A DNA stretch of 64,000 bases from Phoronis australis (lineage: Eukaryota; Phoronida; Phoronidae): assembly GCA_002633005.1 (NCBI GenBank), contig NMRA01000004.1, forward strand, positions 1,774,891-1,838,890. Direction: 5' to 3'. The notes under the pieces are model-generated. The model made no database searches, had not been told where the DNA came from, and saw only the letters and a program-made list of their open reading frames with translations. The translations under genes were made by a program, and so were the position numbers. Shown here in pieces: positions 13,101 through 25,259 of this stretch (position 1 is its first letter; the number at the start of each line of letters is the position of its first letter).

Positions 13101-14633
13101 TCATTTTCATCACGGCTACACAAGCATTAAGGAACAAGGCATTTGGTATTGCACTGTGATTATCCCTTCAAGCAGCTATAAACTTGATTTCTGTCCAAGA
13201 AGCGAACCTTTGATTCAGACCACCACTCATTGCTACAAAATGAGTCTCAACTTGTTCCTTACTCAGAAGGAGAAATGATTTCTGTGTAATTGCAAATGAT
13301 TGACAGTTCATTATTCCTTAAGATCATGTTCAGGGCAAAAATAAAATGCCACGACAAGACAATTTATAGAACCTTTGAACTAACAAGAAACTGCCAGTTC
13401 TGTTGAAGCCCTCAAATCATGTCAAATGACTAAGGAACAACTGTACAGCAAGTGGTCTAAACTGAAAATGATTTTTTTTGTGTTGCAGTGATCAATTACT
13501 CTTATAAACCATGATGTGGCCTGTTCAAACATCCACTGCAAAAAGCTGTTCAAATGCCTGGCAATCTTCAGCAAACAAAAACAATACCATAGCAATATCT
13601 CAGTCATTTTGGACAGTAAAAAAATAATGACGACATGTCAGAAATGACTTAAGATTTTACCGTATACCAACAATTGTTTCCAGTAGGAAATCTGTTTCTC
13701 AGGAGCACCAAAACCTGTAACAATCATTTAATATCCTACGCAGTGCTAATTAACTTCAAACTGGAATAAATCAATTTCACATTAAATCTTCTTGCTGAAT
13801 CAATGTATTCCATTCAGTCCATAGTTTTAGCATGTTTATTTAAGAATGATAACTGGATGAATAAAAAACAAAACAAAAAAGATCAATTCCACCACAAAGC
13901 ATGAGCCAAAACAATGACTTTAAAGTCACTGCAAGGAACCTTAAAAACTTACATTTGACAAGTCAAGTTGAAAATTGACCAGATATAGACTGAGATGGTA
14001 CATATTCTATCACGTCATCCGTTTCAGCTGACTTACAATACTTTTTTCTTTGCCAGGACTCACTCACCATACTTCTTAACATTACGCTTTGGTGTTTTTG
14101 AAAAAACACTGAAACATTTCAGTGGCTGACAGACTTAGTTTTTGCATTTATTTTTTATCTACAGATTCGATTTGACTTATTACAAGTAAAGGATACAGTT
14201 GTGTAACCTTTGCCTTCAAGTCCTCAAGCTCCTGTGTTAGTGCATCTAACCTGAAAACAGATACAATCAGTGAATAAGGTAATAACAGAAGAACATCAAT
14301 ACCACACGTGTCCTATGACTCATTTTGGAGACTGAGCTTGATGTGTCTCCTGGCTGTTTCAGCTAGAAAAAAGTGTCTGTACAGGATGAGTTTAGTAAAT
14401 GTAACCAAGGATACTAGTTTAGAGAATATTCCAGCCACGTATGACAATGGTGGCCCATATCACTGCTTTTATCGTGGTGAAATTCCTAATGACTTAAGGT
14501 ATATCAGAATGGTTTCTTTGTACAAAAAGAATTCAAAAAGTGATGTTAGTAATTACATACCATAAGTTTCAATTTTTAAGTTTGATCATGTCTAAGACTT
14601 TTGAAAGGGTTGTGCACAATGACAATCTAATGG

Positions 14634-14671
<38 letters not shown>

Positions 14672-16230
14672 TGTGTGTGTGTGTGTGTATGTTATGGGAT
14701 ACCACAAGGGTCCATTATTAGTCCACATTTACTTTTACTAATGAACTAGAAATGGCTAGTACTATAAACTGCTAATGTATGCTGATAATTCTGCACTTCA
14801 GACCTCCAGTATGTGATGCTCTCACAGATGACCTTAAATGTTTGACAATGAATGGCTAGTGAGAAAGCTTTGTCCCTTCTTTTGGGTAAACCTGGGTCAA
14901 TTTTGTTTGGTGAAATGTAAACTAGTCATATTGTAAACTTTTTATGTCATCCTACTACCTCAGATTCAAAGTAAAACGTGTGAAATGTCTAGGTAAGGGA
15001 ATTAATCAAACTCTAAATGGATAGTCTATGTCAGATGAAGTGGCTAACCTTTGATTTAGACAAGTAAACAGCTATAAAAGTGATTCAAGTGGTTCCTAAT
15101 TCAGATAAGAAATGGTTTTTGGGTTTATAAGTTTGATCATGCTTGGAACTGAAGTTGATCCAATGTAAATTTGCACTGACTCATGAAATGACAAAGTGTC
15201 TCCAAACCTAGAAATAACCTTTAATTTAAAGAAGGAACAATTCCAGACCAATTTTATAACTGTTCAGAGGTCAACGTCAACAGTATTAGAAGGTAGATTT
15301 ATGGCGGCTTTAGGTTCCATGTCGACCTGGGATGGTTAGGATCTTTGCAGAAATATGCATATGTGTCTTCTGTGAGCAACTGGCCAAAACACATGGCTAA
15401 CTGACGATCTGCCCAGCTGACCACAATGATGGAGTAGACAATACCTGATCCACAGGCGATCATGCCAAAACCAACACAACACTCATTACCAGCAATTCAT
15501 CTTTGAATGAGAAAAAATCACCCGCAATTAATATTTTTGTTTAAGAGAAATGTAAGTTTTTAAATTTTCTGCCTTGTTAAGAGATATTCTAATGAAGATG
15601 TAGGAAATGTGATTTGTCTTGTTCACAAACTCAATGACATATTGTAGCCGTAGGACAACAATTTTGGTCATTTCTAAATGCAGTCAGTTGTTTTTATTTT
15701 ATTGATATCATAACTACAAGAGTGTGCGAATAGTCTTGTGCACATTGTTCATTGCCCTATTGAGAGACGAAGTATCATAAACTCTGGATAATCAAATGTT
15801 TGATGGTTGTTAAAGCAGCAAAGCCAAGGCAAAAGCAAACTGATAAAAAAACTTCAAAAACAGGGAAACCCTCTCATGGAGATTAATAGTAAGTAAACAT
15901 TAAATTTCACAGAATAAGTTTTTACATTTTGTTCTGAACCTTTTTTTCGTTCCACATCACTGTCTTCATGGCTTCAGTATAACTGGAGCTAAATCGTCAT
16001 CCAAGACAGTGCTCAAATCAAAGACAAAGCCCAAGCAACTGGTCACGCACTACTACTACGTCTACGAATCCAGTCGACTTTTCACAAAAAAGTTGTGCTA
16101 AATTACAATATACTTACTCTTGTTGCAACAAAACCTCCTTTTCTGTAGGTTCCCCTGCACTCCCATCGTCTTGCTTTTTACTCGATTCCTTGCCTTTCTT
16201 TCCCTTTTTCTTACCTTTTTTGGGAGGCAT
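10167..16230 (-). CDS. CCDC166: Coiled-coil protein, CCDC166-like (DUF4515 family)
   Basis: Seven minus-strand exons splice in frame: 16230-16118, 14250-14197, 13115-13061, 12390-12246, 11658-11579, 11169-10993 and 10475-10167, giving 310 residues plus stop. Every junction is GT-AG and the phases add up. The protein starts MPPKKGKKKGKKGKE, a lysine-rich head, and is then almost entirely heptad-like coiled coil. Landmarks match human CCDC166: VSLSDQNQKEIQDI, RIKELEKEVMRMRGAHSDKI, KSEFLKEKKTY and ENRKLRHELLALI, followed by an LLREQEYAQDLKTL segment. The last about 30 residues (STTQETEATSYDMTSVDEK) are not coiled coil. Family members with this domain (for example BBOF1) are linked to cilia and basal bodies; a ciliary role here is inference. 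It is divergent from LSM11 across 269 bp. Other DUF4515 members are the main alternative. Confidence 0.85.
14300..15200 (+). pseudogene. Decayed non-LTR retrotransposon (CR1/L2-like) reverse transcriptase
   Basis: Translated pieces in shifting frames give the order of a LINE reverse transcriptase: IPNDLRYIRMVSLYKKNSKS, a SKTFERVVHND piece, YGIPQGSIISPHL (palm motif), YADNSALQT (the YADD catalytic motif with the second Asp replaced), LLGKPGSILFG, then VKCLGKGINQTLNG. Stops and frameshifts are frequent and a (GT)n tract interrupts the palm, so it is dead. It sits in intron 1 of the CCDC166-like gene, antisense to it. Confidence 0.85.
14636..14689 (+). repeat. (GT)n microsatellite
   Basis: About 27 GT dinucleotides with one CT interruption, inserted within the dead LINE reverse transcriptase just before its GIPQGS motif. 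Confidence 0.98.
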
Positions 16231-16499
16231 TTGTACCTTTTCACTTTGAAGCGTAGCCGGAAGTTTCTGTTTCCAAGCAGGGTGAAGTTCTAATGTATTA
16301 TTGATATTAGTTTGGTATGTGTGTTTCACAGCGAATTTATTTCTGATATGATTTGTGCAAGTAAGTAATAAAGTCTTATTTCCTAATACTGTATCACTAA
16401 TATTTGACAATTAAGCAGATAAATGTATACGAAAAAAATTGTAAAGTTATGATGAATCGATTAGTAACTTTACATTAGTTGACCTACTTTTATGAAAAC
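16231..16499. promoter_or_regulatory. Bidirectional promoter region between CCDC166-like and LSM11
   Basis: Only 269 bases separate the two divergent start codons (16230 on minus, 16500 on plus). I see no TATA box placed convincingly for either gene. The short head-to-head spacing implies shared promoter sequence, but the transcription starts are not visible. Confidence 0.6.
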
Positions 16500-19400
16500 A
16501 TGTCTGCGCCTAGCGCGGTTGATTTAACATCACCAGATTTTGATCCATTGCTTGCTCTTTATTCAGAAGAAGTTCAGCTTCCTTGTCCGGACGTTTTACC
16601 TTATGATAATCTTGCTCAATATGAATCTAGTGCTAAAAATGACAGTGAAACTGCAGGAAGTCGGAAAGCGGTGACAGTCGAAGAGGCTTTGCACGCGAGA
16701 AAAAGTAGATGGAGTGCTCGTGAGGGGAGACCAGCACAAGAGGATGACAGAAAACGAGATCCAAATACTTTTTACACTTTTGTAGCCACTCAAAAGAAAA
16801 AGAAATTTAATGTTCTTACAAGGATGAGAGGTTAGAATAACCTTTACTTCCAATCGATCTACGGCCAATAGCCACCAACTTTTGGAATCCTTCAAATTTC
16901 AAATACAAATAGCTGTGTAAAAGTCAAATGTGAAATAGACGGTCCCCTCTTCAAAATGGCTGCCGCAAACCAGTTTCACTGAATAACACTAATGGCTGTT
17001 CTTCAGTAAAAACTGATTCCCGGCAGTCATTTTAAAGATGGCCACTTCTATTTGACTTTTACAAATAGTTGTTGAATCATGGCATTTCCGTAAACTGTTA
17101 GTGTTAATGGATGCATGCAGTGGTAGAATCCCAAAAGCTTTTTATCCTGGAATTGGAACTCTGTGCTTGGCTAACCTGAATACACGAACGCAATCAGCTT
17201 ATCATAATCAAAATGACCGAGAGCAATTACCCAATGGACAAATCTTTCGAGGGTTGGCCAACAAGCTCAGTGACCCTGCAACTATGGTGATGACCAGCTA
17301 CTTACTATTCCTTGTATCNNNNNNNNNNNNNNNNNNNNNNNNNNNNNNNNNNNNNNNNNNNNNNNNNNNNNNNNNNNNNNNNNNNNNNNNNNNNNNNNNN
17401 NNNNNNNNNNNNNNNNNNNNNNNNNNNNNNNNNNNNNNNNNNNNNNNNNNNNNNNNNNNNNNNNNNNNNNNNNNNNNNNNNNNNNNNNNNNNNNNNNNNN
17501 NNNNNNNNNNNNNNNNNNNNNNNNNNNNNNNNNNNNNNNNNNNNNNNNNNNNNNNNNNNNNNNNNNNNNNNNNNNNNNNNNNNNNNNNNNNNNNNNNNNN
17601 NNNNNNNNNNNNNNNNNNNNNNNNNNNNNNNNNNNNNNNNNNNNNNNNNNNNNNNNNNNNNNNNNNNNNNNNNNNNNNNNNNNNNNNNNNNNNNNNNNNN
17701 NNNNNNNNNNNNNNNNNNNNNNNNNNNNNNNNNNNNNNNNNNNNNNNNNNNNNNNNNNNNNNNNNNNNNNNNNNNNNNNNNNNNNNNNNNNNNNNNNNNN
17801 NNNNNNNNNNNNNNNNNNNNNNNNNNNNNNNNNNNNNNNNNNNNNNNNNNAACACAACCGAGGTAGAACAATGACTGACTCGGCAGCTCTCACAGTCAGA
17901 CTATATGAAAAGAAATTGGCGCGAAATGCTTGCCTCCTAAAACGTCACTTCCGGAGTAGCGGAGGAGTAATTAATAAAATTACGAAAAGCTGTAATTAAG
18001 TGGAAAATATGTCTAGGATAACCAACCAACCTTATTTTATCTCAAAATGACATGGAAAAAGGTTGCCTTCGCCTTTAATGGATGCATGCAGTGGTAGAAT
18101 CCCAAAAGCTTTTTATCTTGGAATTGGAACTCTGTGCTTGGCTAACCTGAATACACGGACGCAATCAGCTTATCATAATCAAAATGACCGAGAGCAATTA
18201 CCCAATGGACAAATCTTTCGAGGGTTGGCCAACAAGCTCAGTGACCCTGCAACTATGGTGATGACCAGCTACTTACTATTCCTTGTATCTCTTACTTCAC
18301 TTTATGGATGTTACATGAACTGTATGTTGGCACTTGCTGTCTTTTGTATTTTTATTATCCTGATGATGTCTAATGAATAGATGAAACGATGATTGAACAT
18401 GAACTTTTTTAATTTGTACGGCGATCATCCGTTTTTAATCAATATTTATTCTGAAACTAAATATCATTTTACTGTGTGTTCAGCTTTGGGTATTACATTG
18501 CAAAACTTGCACCATTCACAGATGAGTACTATAAAGGACCATTAACACTTCTGACAAAATGTGTCAAAGAGAGGAGGCGAGTCAAGGTATGGACCAGAGC
18601 TGCCCAACATGTGAGAGGGTTCTGTACTGGCTTTGTTGTGGTCTTTGATAAACACTTCAATATGGTAAGTTCTTTTTATTCTATGATTGATTCAGTGTTT
18701 GGTACCAGAATAAGTTATTTGGCTCATGAAATGCTAGCATATGGTTGCATCGAAAAAGGATGTTTGATTCGTGCATATGTTAGGCGATTTGGACCCAGAA
18801 ATAGGAATAGTAATACATAGCCTGCCACATCACATTTTCAAAATTTTTGCAGGTTTTGGAATTTTTTCTGATTAGGTAAGTGAGGTGGAAATTTAGCATT
18901 TTGTAATTTTTACAAAATTATATATATGATGCGACAATAGGTGCACCCATATGCATGCTCCTGGGTAGTGTAATAAGATTGACTTAGTCCATAGCCAGGT
19001 GATAATTAATTGGCAATGATTCGTAAATATGGCCTAATTATTATAATTGTTTTTTTATGTTAGCATTTTAATTATATTGGATGGTATCCAAGACCTAGTT
19101 TTGAATTCAGATGTCTTTTAATGTTCTCAAATTTCTTCAGTTCTATCTGAGAGTCATTACCAGCTCAGCTTTTTGTTGTTCCTGATCGAAACATTATCTG
19201 TTAGTTGTCTGTTATTTGTAGGCATTGGTTGATGTGGATGAGAGTTATCTTCCAGTGAACGTTGAACAAGAAACAAGCTCTTACAAAAGAAGGAAGAAAA
19301 GAACCAAAGTACTGTCTCATGTTTATTTGCCTTTCTCTGACCATTTGCTTGTATAACTTTTGCTGTTGCACCCTTTTAAGGCCTTAAGCTTGGATCATGC

Positions 19401-22400
19401 TGTCGTCAAGCATTAGATATATTGGCATTAATTAGTAAGTCTATTAAGCGCTATCTATGACTTTCTTTTCTTGTAATTAACATTTGGAAATAGTTATTAA
19501 TTTCACCCCACTGCTTCATAGAACCCAAATTATGTCCTGTTTCTAGACTCCCAAACAAAAATATGCAAACCTGTCATGAAATAGCCCAGCACAGGAAATT
19601 TCAATGATTTTGACCTAGATGTGATGCCCAGTCATGTGATCTGTAGTATGATCTTTGATCAAAACAACTACCTCACTGTGGTACTGCAGGTAACACTGAT
19701 TGTTTTACAGGTTCACGAATTAATCAATTGTTTTGGTTTTGGTTTTAAGACGTATAGAGTTCTGTTTCAGGGCATTAAGTTGAAGAAGATGGAATATAGG
19801 CAGATCTTATATACTTTTGATGTTATTGCTAATCATTAAAGGATTGATGTTGGATTAGGTGTAAAGGTGCTTTCCCATTGAGCCTTTATTCTTTTGGCCT
19901 AATATTCTTTACTGACCGCAAGCGTCCTAACTTATATGGCAAAGGTAACGTACTACCAGATTAACTTTACTGTGAAATCAAATTTGGGATGGGATTAGTG
20001 ACCAGTATTAAATGTAGGCTAACAGCATAAGTCAGTGGAAACACTTCTTCAGCGGAATAATGACCACCACAGTAAAATGTTCTCCTCAGTTTGACGAGAG
20101 TTCGTCTGAACGTGTTCAGTTTACTCCCATTAGCTTCCATTTCAATCTCAGTATTCGGATCGCATTAGCATTGTGTGTTTGTTCTTCTATTTGGTTAATT
20201 CGTTGACTTAGATTTACGTAGAATATTTGAAAGACATCAGCACCAGTGTTTCTTTTTACCAGAATGTTTTGTCTGCCAATGGGAAAGTTAAATCGACACT
20301 CTCTAACCGACACATGTATTCGAGAAGCTAACTCTGCAATTTGAAATAGGAGAAAATACGCGTTGAAAAATACCCACGTTGAAAAGTACCCACGTTGAAA
20401 AATACCCACGTTGAAAATTACCCACGTTGATTACTAGGTCTGCCTGAAATAAAAAGCTTCGAAATACTTCGACTTACTGCGGAATTTCATTATTGCTCCT
20501 TTGGCACTGAATATGTACGTGCTCTTATATGGATTAAAGTAGGTCAGCTACGAAATGTTGCATGTAGACCACCTGTTATTTCAATTATGAAGAATAAAGT
20601 TGTTGTGTAATATTGCGAGGTTATGGTAGATTTTAGACATGGTTAGTGTAAATTTCAATAACGCAACCATTCTTAGTGCGGTGCAGAAGATGCCAACAAC
20701 GCGATGTCTGCGGGGACCACTGCCACTTTCGATGACTGTTACGCCTGTGAACTTGAAATTGCAAGTGAAACATTTGAAAAAATGAGTACTAGATAATTAA
20801 AAGTAGAAATACATCTTAGTGTGTATCATACAACATAGGTCATACATCGTCGGCCCAATTTTTATCCGAGAAAGTCAACTTCGACTTAAATGAGGGATGA
20901 TTTCCTTCGGGGACCGGACTTTAATCAGTATGGACCGGTGTTTCAAAAACCCGGAAAAAACCCTGACAATACAACTCAAACAAGCATCTTGTTTGGCCCA
21001 TTTTGCTTCACCTCTATCTGGGACTCGTTTTACATGGTCAGATACATGCGCCATCTGTGGTCTTAACCCTTTAACCTTAGATATTCACTACGGTGCCTGT
21101 TAATGTGGTCCAGTGGGAACACTGGCAATTTACTAGAGTTGCTTATATTAATATTATGTTAGGCTGGTTCTTTATTCCAGTTTAAGCTGTGGGTAGTGAC
21201 TTAAAAGTCGGCCATTCCAATTTTCTGCTGATTAAGTGTTGATTTCAAGAGGCTTTACTTACAACTGATCTCGTCTTTGGAAGTGTGTTTTCATGCTGGA
21301 CTTTTTGTTTCAGAAAAAAGCATTGCAAAGAATAGCAAAAGACAGCAATGAATGTGAGCCTCAGGAAACAGATGGGGATAACAAACGTAGTATTCCTGAA
21401 ATGGGCGGTGTGGTTGAGTTGTTATCCTGGAGAGGAGACCATGATGTAAGTAGTGAGAGACTGGTACATGGTGAAAAAGTGACTGGACACTCATCAGCTA
21501 AGGAGAAGGTTAGCTCTTCTGAGTCATCAAGTGGAACACCAATCAAAGGCAACATTGACGAGTCTTGTGATGTTGAGGCTCTCACTGAAAAATTGAAACA
21601 TTTACAAGAAGAGCTGGCACATCTACCTGACAATGAGTCCAGTGTGTCTGCTGATGTTAGAGGTGATGTGCAGGCTACAACTGTAGAGCCAGGGAGCTTT
21701 CTTATGGACAAGGGAGAGAAGGAGAAGACTTTGGTAAATCTCAACGTACAGCATAGAAAAAGCAGGACAGCTGTACAGTACCTGCAAAGACACGTAGGCC
21801 AGTTAATGATCAGAGGAGATAACGTAGTTATGGTGGCACTTGTGGACCAGTAAAAGCTACATGTAATGGAAAGCCATNAAACAAAAATATGAAAACCTGT
21901 CATGAAATAGCCCAGCACAGGAAATTTCAATGATTTTGACCTAGATGTGATGCCCAGTCATGTGATCTGCAGTATGATCTTTGATCAAAACAACTACCTC
22001 ACTGTGGTACTGCAGGTAACACTGATTGTTTTACAGGTTCACGAATTAATCAATTGGTTTTAAGACATATAGATTTCTGTTTCAGGGTATTAAATTGAAG
22101 AAGATGTAAAATAGGCAGAACTTATGTACTTTTGATGTTATTGCTAATCATTAAAGGATGGACGTTGGATTAGGTGTAAAGGTGCTTTCCCATTGAGCCT
22201 TTATTCTTTTGGCCTAATATTCTTTACTGACAGCAAGCGTTCTAACTTATGTGGCAAAGGTAACATACTACCAGATTAACTTTACTTTGATATCAAATTT
22301 TGGATGGGATTAGTGACCAGTATTAAATGTAGGCTAACACCGTAAGTCAGTGGAAACACTTATTCACTGGAATAATGACCACCACAGTAAAATGTTCTCC

Positions 22401-24450
22401 TGAGTTTGACGAGAGTTCGTCTGAACGTGTTCAGTTTACTCCCATTAGCTTCCATTTCAATCTCAGTCTTCGGATCGCATTAGCATTGTGTGTTAGTTCT
22501 TATATTTGGTTAATTCTTTGAGTTAGATTTACGTAGAATATTTGAAAGACATCAGCACCAGTGTTTCTTTTTACCAGAATTTTTTGTCTGCCAATGGGAA
22601 AGTTAAAGCGACACTCTCTAACCGACACATGTATTCGATAAGCTAACTCCGCAATTTGAAATAGGAGAAAATACACGTTGAAAAATACCCACGTTGAAAA
22701 GTACCCATGTGGGCACGTTGAAAATTACCCACGTTGAAAGATACCCACGTTGAAAAATACCCACGTTGAAAAATACCGGCTAAAATTCTAGAACTCACCT
22801 GCCATACAAATGTTATCAGTCTTTGAAGATGCAAACTTGCTAAATCTTGGCACTAATTCTGTCTACTTGTTTGCGCTGTTCAAACTTTTGCGACTGAAAA
22901 ACTTGCTTTCAAAACACTTGGGCAATGCATTGTATGCCAGGGTATTAATGCGTGAGAATGATGCAGTAGACATTTTGCAAGAAAAAAATCTTGTGTCTAT
23001 TGTTGAATACGTATTCAATAACTAGGTCTGCCTGAAATAAAAAGCTGCCTTCGAAATACTTCGACTTACTGCGGAATTCCATTATTGCTCCTTTGGCACT
23101 GAATATGTACGTGCTCTTATATGGATTAAAGTAGGTCAGTCACGAAATGTTGCATGTAGACCACCTGTTATTTCAGTTATGAAGGATAAACTCGTTGTGT
23201 AATATTGCGAGGTTATGGTAGATTTTAGATATGGTTAGTGTAAATTTCAATAACGCAACCATTCTAAGTGCGGTGCAGAAGATGGGGACCACTGCCACTT
23301 TTGACGACTGTTACGCCTGTGAACTTGAAATTGCAAGTGAAACATTTGAAAAATGAGTACTAGATAATTAAAAGTAGAAATACATCTTAGTGTGTATCAT
23401 ACAACATAGCTCATACGTCGTCGGCCCAATTTTTATCCGAGAAAGTCAACTTAGACTTAAATGACGGACGATTTCCCTCGGGGAGCGGACTTTAATCAGT
23501 ATGGACCGGTGTTTCAAAAACCGGAATAACCTCTAAAAACTTAGGACAATGCAACTCGAAAAAGCATCTTGTTTGGCCCATTTTGCTTCACCTCTATCTG
23601 GGACTCGTTTTACATGGTCAGATACATACGCCATCTGTGGTCTTAATCCCTTTAACCTTAGATATTCACTACGGTGGCTGTTAATGTGGTCCAGTGGGAA
23701 CACTGGCAATTTACTAGAGTTTCTTATGTTAATATTATGTTAGGCTGGTTCTTTATTCCAGTTTAAGCAGTGGGAAGTGGCTTAAAAGTCGGCCATGTAA
23801 GCATTCAATTATTCCAATTTTCTGCTGATTAAGTGTCGATTTCAAGAGGCTTTACTTACAACTGATCTCGTTTTTGGAAGTGTGTTTTCATGGTGGACTT
23901 TTTGTTTCAGAAAAGAGCATTGCAAAGAATAGCAAAAGACAGCAATGAATGTGAGCCTCAGGAAACAGATGGGGATAACAAACGTAGTATTCCTGAAATG
24001 GGCGGTGTGGTTGAGTTGTTGTCCTGGAGAGGAGACCGTGATGTAAGTAGTGAGAGACTGGTACATGGTGAAAAAGTGACTGGACACTCATCAGCTAAGG
24101 AGAAGGTTAGCTCTTCTGAGTCATCAAGTGGAACACCAATCAAAGGCAACATTGACGAGTCTTGTGATGTTGAGGCTCTCACTGAAAAATTGAAACATTT
24201 ACAAGAAGAGCTGGCACATCTACCTGACAATGAGTCCAGTGTGTCTGCTGATGTTAGAGGTGATGTGCAGGCTACAACTGTAGAGCCAGGGAGCTTTCTT
24301 ATGGACAAGGGAGAGAAGGAGAAGACTTTGGTAAATCTCAACGTACAGCATAGAAAAAGCAGGACAGCTGTACAGTACCTGCAAAGACACGTAGGCCAGT
24401 TAATGATCAGAGGAGATAACGTAGTTATGGTGGCACTTGTGGACCAGTAA
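16500..24450 (+). CDS. LSM11: U7 snRNA-associated Sm-like protein LSm11
   Basis: Four exons: 16500-16830, 18522-18664, 19222-19308 and a last exon present twice, 21314-21853 and 23911-24450 (probably two alleles). One copy of each gives 366 residues, close to human LSM11 (360). LSm11 replaces an SmD protein in the U7 snRNP ring, which processes replication-dependent histone pre-mRNA 3' ends in the nucleus. The N-terminal block DLTSPDFDPLLALYSEE is the conserved LSm11 head, the part known to contact FLASH. NVLTRM ends exon 1. Exons 2-3 give Sm motif 1, with HVRGFCTGFVVVFDKHFNM then ALVDVDESY. The long acidic/Ser-rich insert typical of LSm11 follows, and Sm motif 2 (GQLMIRGDNVVMVALVDQ) closes the protein. 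Alleles differ at two residues seen in the last exon (K/R and H/R). No clear AATAAA follows. Confidence 0.93.
17319..17850. other. Assembly gap, 532 N
   Basis: Run of 532 undetermined bases inside LSM11 intron 1. Any reading frame drawn across it is meaningless. Because the flanks overlap, its length is unlikely to reflect real DNA except for the missing part of the THAP element. Confidence 0.99.
17851..18074. mobile_element. THAP-type fold-back transposon, one terminal arm
   Basis: Matches the 3' arm of the complete element at 33301-34630, from ACACAACCGAGGTAGAACAA to the terminal GGTTGCCTTCGCCT, followed by TTAA (18075-18078). The remainder is lost in the adjacent gap. The left contig carries the same locus without the element (TTAA at 17104-17107), an empty site. 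Confidence 0.85.
20355..20430 (+). repeat. VNTR, 16-17-bp unit, allele with fewer copies
   Basis: Tandem units of ACCCACGTTGAAAAATA with A/G/T variation, about four to five copies, in LSM11 intron 3 (first allelic copy). Confidence 0.85.
22675..22775 (+). repeat. VNTR, same unit, allele with more copies
   Basis: Same ACCCACGTTGAAAAATA unit as 20355-20430, about six to seven copies with one ATGTGGGC interruption, in the second allelic copy. Confidence 0.85.
22776..23022. other. Roughly 250-bp segment present in only one of the two allelic copies
   Basis: Between the VNTR and the ACTAGGTCTGCCTGAAATAA block the second copy has about 250 bases where the first has only a few. The segment has an open frame of 71 codons with no homology I recognise, and no clear inverted ends. 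It could be an insertion in one allele or a deletion in the other. Confidence 0.65.
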
Positions 24451-24474
24451 AAGCTACATGTAATGGAAAGCCAT

Positions 24475-25250
24475 TACTGTCAGGCAGCGTGGAACTCCTG
24501 ATGGCCCCTGGCTGTACAGGGATGTACATCTACTTTTTGTGAGGAAAATAACCATGGAAGATGAAAAATTTTTCTTAGAAGATCGTGGAAACAATATGAT
24601 CTTTGCAGTGGAAGGCATAGAGGAACACATTAAACAAGTAACCATTAGGGTTATATAGGCTTAATGTTAGGTGTTCCACGGTAGAGTGATGTCAATGTTC
24701 TTCAGGTAGAGGTCAATAGGACACGTTGGTCCCATGTCAATGTTGCTTCTTGAACGTCTATTTCATTATAAGAACAATGGCAGTATGTCAGTGGTATCAG
24801 TTTTGGAGATGACTATTTATTCACTATTGGCTGCTTTGGTAATGTGCAACTAAATGTATTGTCAACTGACAACAACTTCACGTTTACTGAGGTGGTTGCT
24901 TTTGTTTTGATAATATATAATTTTTTTATGTCATCTGATTTTGTGTTGTTTGTATGTTCTTGTTTTATGACTGCAAGAAATACATTTCGCAGATTTTAAA
25001 TGAAAGAGATTCCGTGTTGTTTAAACTGGTCTTATTCTCATGTTGCAGGTTGGTTGAGGTCGATGACATGCTTTATTGAATTCTACTATTTTATCACACA
25101 GGTTGCAATCTCTAGTTTTATACCTTGTGGAAATGGGGTAACTTAATTTGAACTATTTTCTTTCCCAAAGTGTTTAGAAAATGTCTGTTTGGTTGTTAAT
25201 TGCAGTATGAGTTGGCTAGAAAAGGTCGTCAGCAGTAGCATGGGAGCTCT
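24475..25250. other. LSM11 3' flank, no recognised gene
   Basis: The stretch 24475-24657 lacks stops in one plus frame (TVRQRGTPDGPWLYRDVHLL...), but has no start, splice support or homology I recognise and is probably 3' UTR. The remainder is AT-rich and featureless. Confidence 0.4.
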
Positions 25251-25259
25251 TGTGTATTG

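Larger units (their letters stand above)
17104..18289 (+). other. Duplicated 215-bp block flanking an assembly gap (probable allelic overlap)
   Basis: 17104-17318 is repeated at 18075-18289 with two substitutions seen by eye. The first copy stops exactly at the N run (17319-17850). The second copy begins exactly at the TTAA ending a THAP-element terminus. Both copies contain an open frame (DACSGRIPKAFY...) with no recognisable homology, and LSM11 splices correctly without it. Confidence 0.75.
19553..24474 (+). other. Two consecutive copies of about 2.3-2.6 kb around LSM11 exon 4, split by one N (probable alleles)
   Basis: 19553-21877 (2325 bp) and 21879-24474 (2596 bp) are colinear, both from AAACAAAAATATG to AATGGAAAGCCAT, and abut a single N at 21878. 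Differences include SNPs, small indels, a VNTR (about 20355-20430 versus 22675-22775) and about 250 extra bases in the second copy. The last LSM11 exon is intact in both. The left copy ends and the right copy begins exactly at the N, as at 4158. Confidence 0.85.

Noticed and set aside
13640-13720. Possible CCDC166-like exon (EKQISYWKQLL)
   Set aside because: The exon ending at 14197 (phase 2) joins 13115 directly and reproduces the family alignment, leaving no room for it.
17101-17893. Long open frames (up to 257 codons) on both strands across 17.3-17.9 kb
   Set aside because: Most of their length is undetermined N bases; only short flanks are real sequence.
18063-18380. 105-codon open frame (DACSGRIPKAFY...) between LSM11 exons 1 and 2
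   Set aside because: LSM11 exons 1 and 2 join in frame with the expected protein sequence without it. It has no homology I recognise and its repeat at 17104 is explained by allelic overlap.
24475-24657. Small gene downstream of LSM11 (RGTPDGPWLYRDVHLL...)
   Set aside because: No start codon, splice site or homology supports it; likely 3' UTR that happens to be open.
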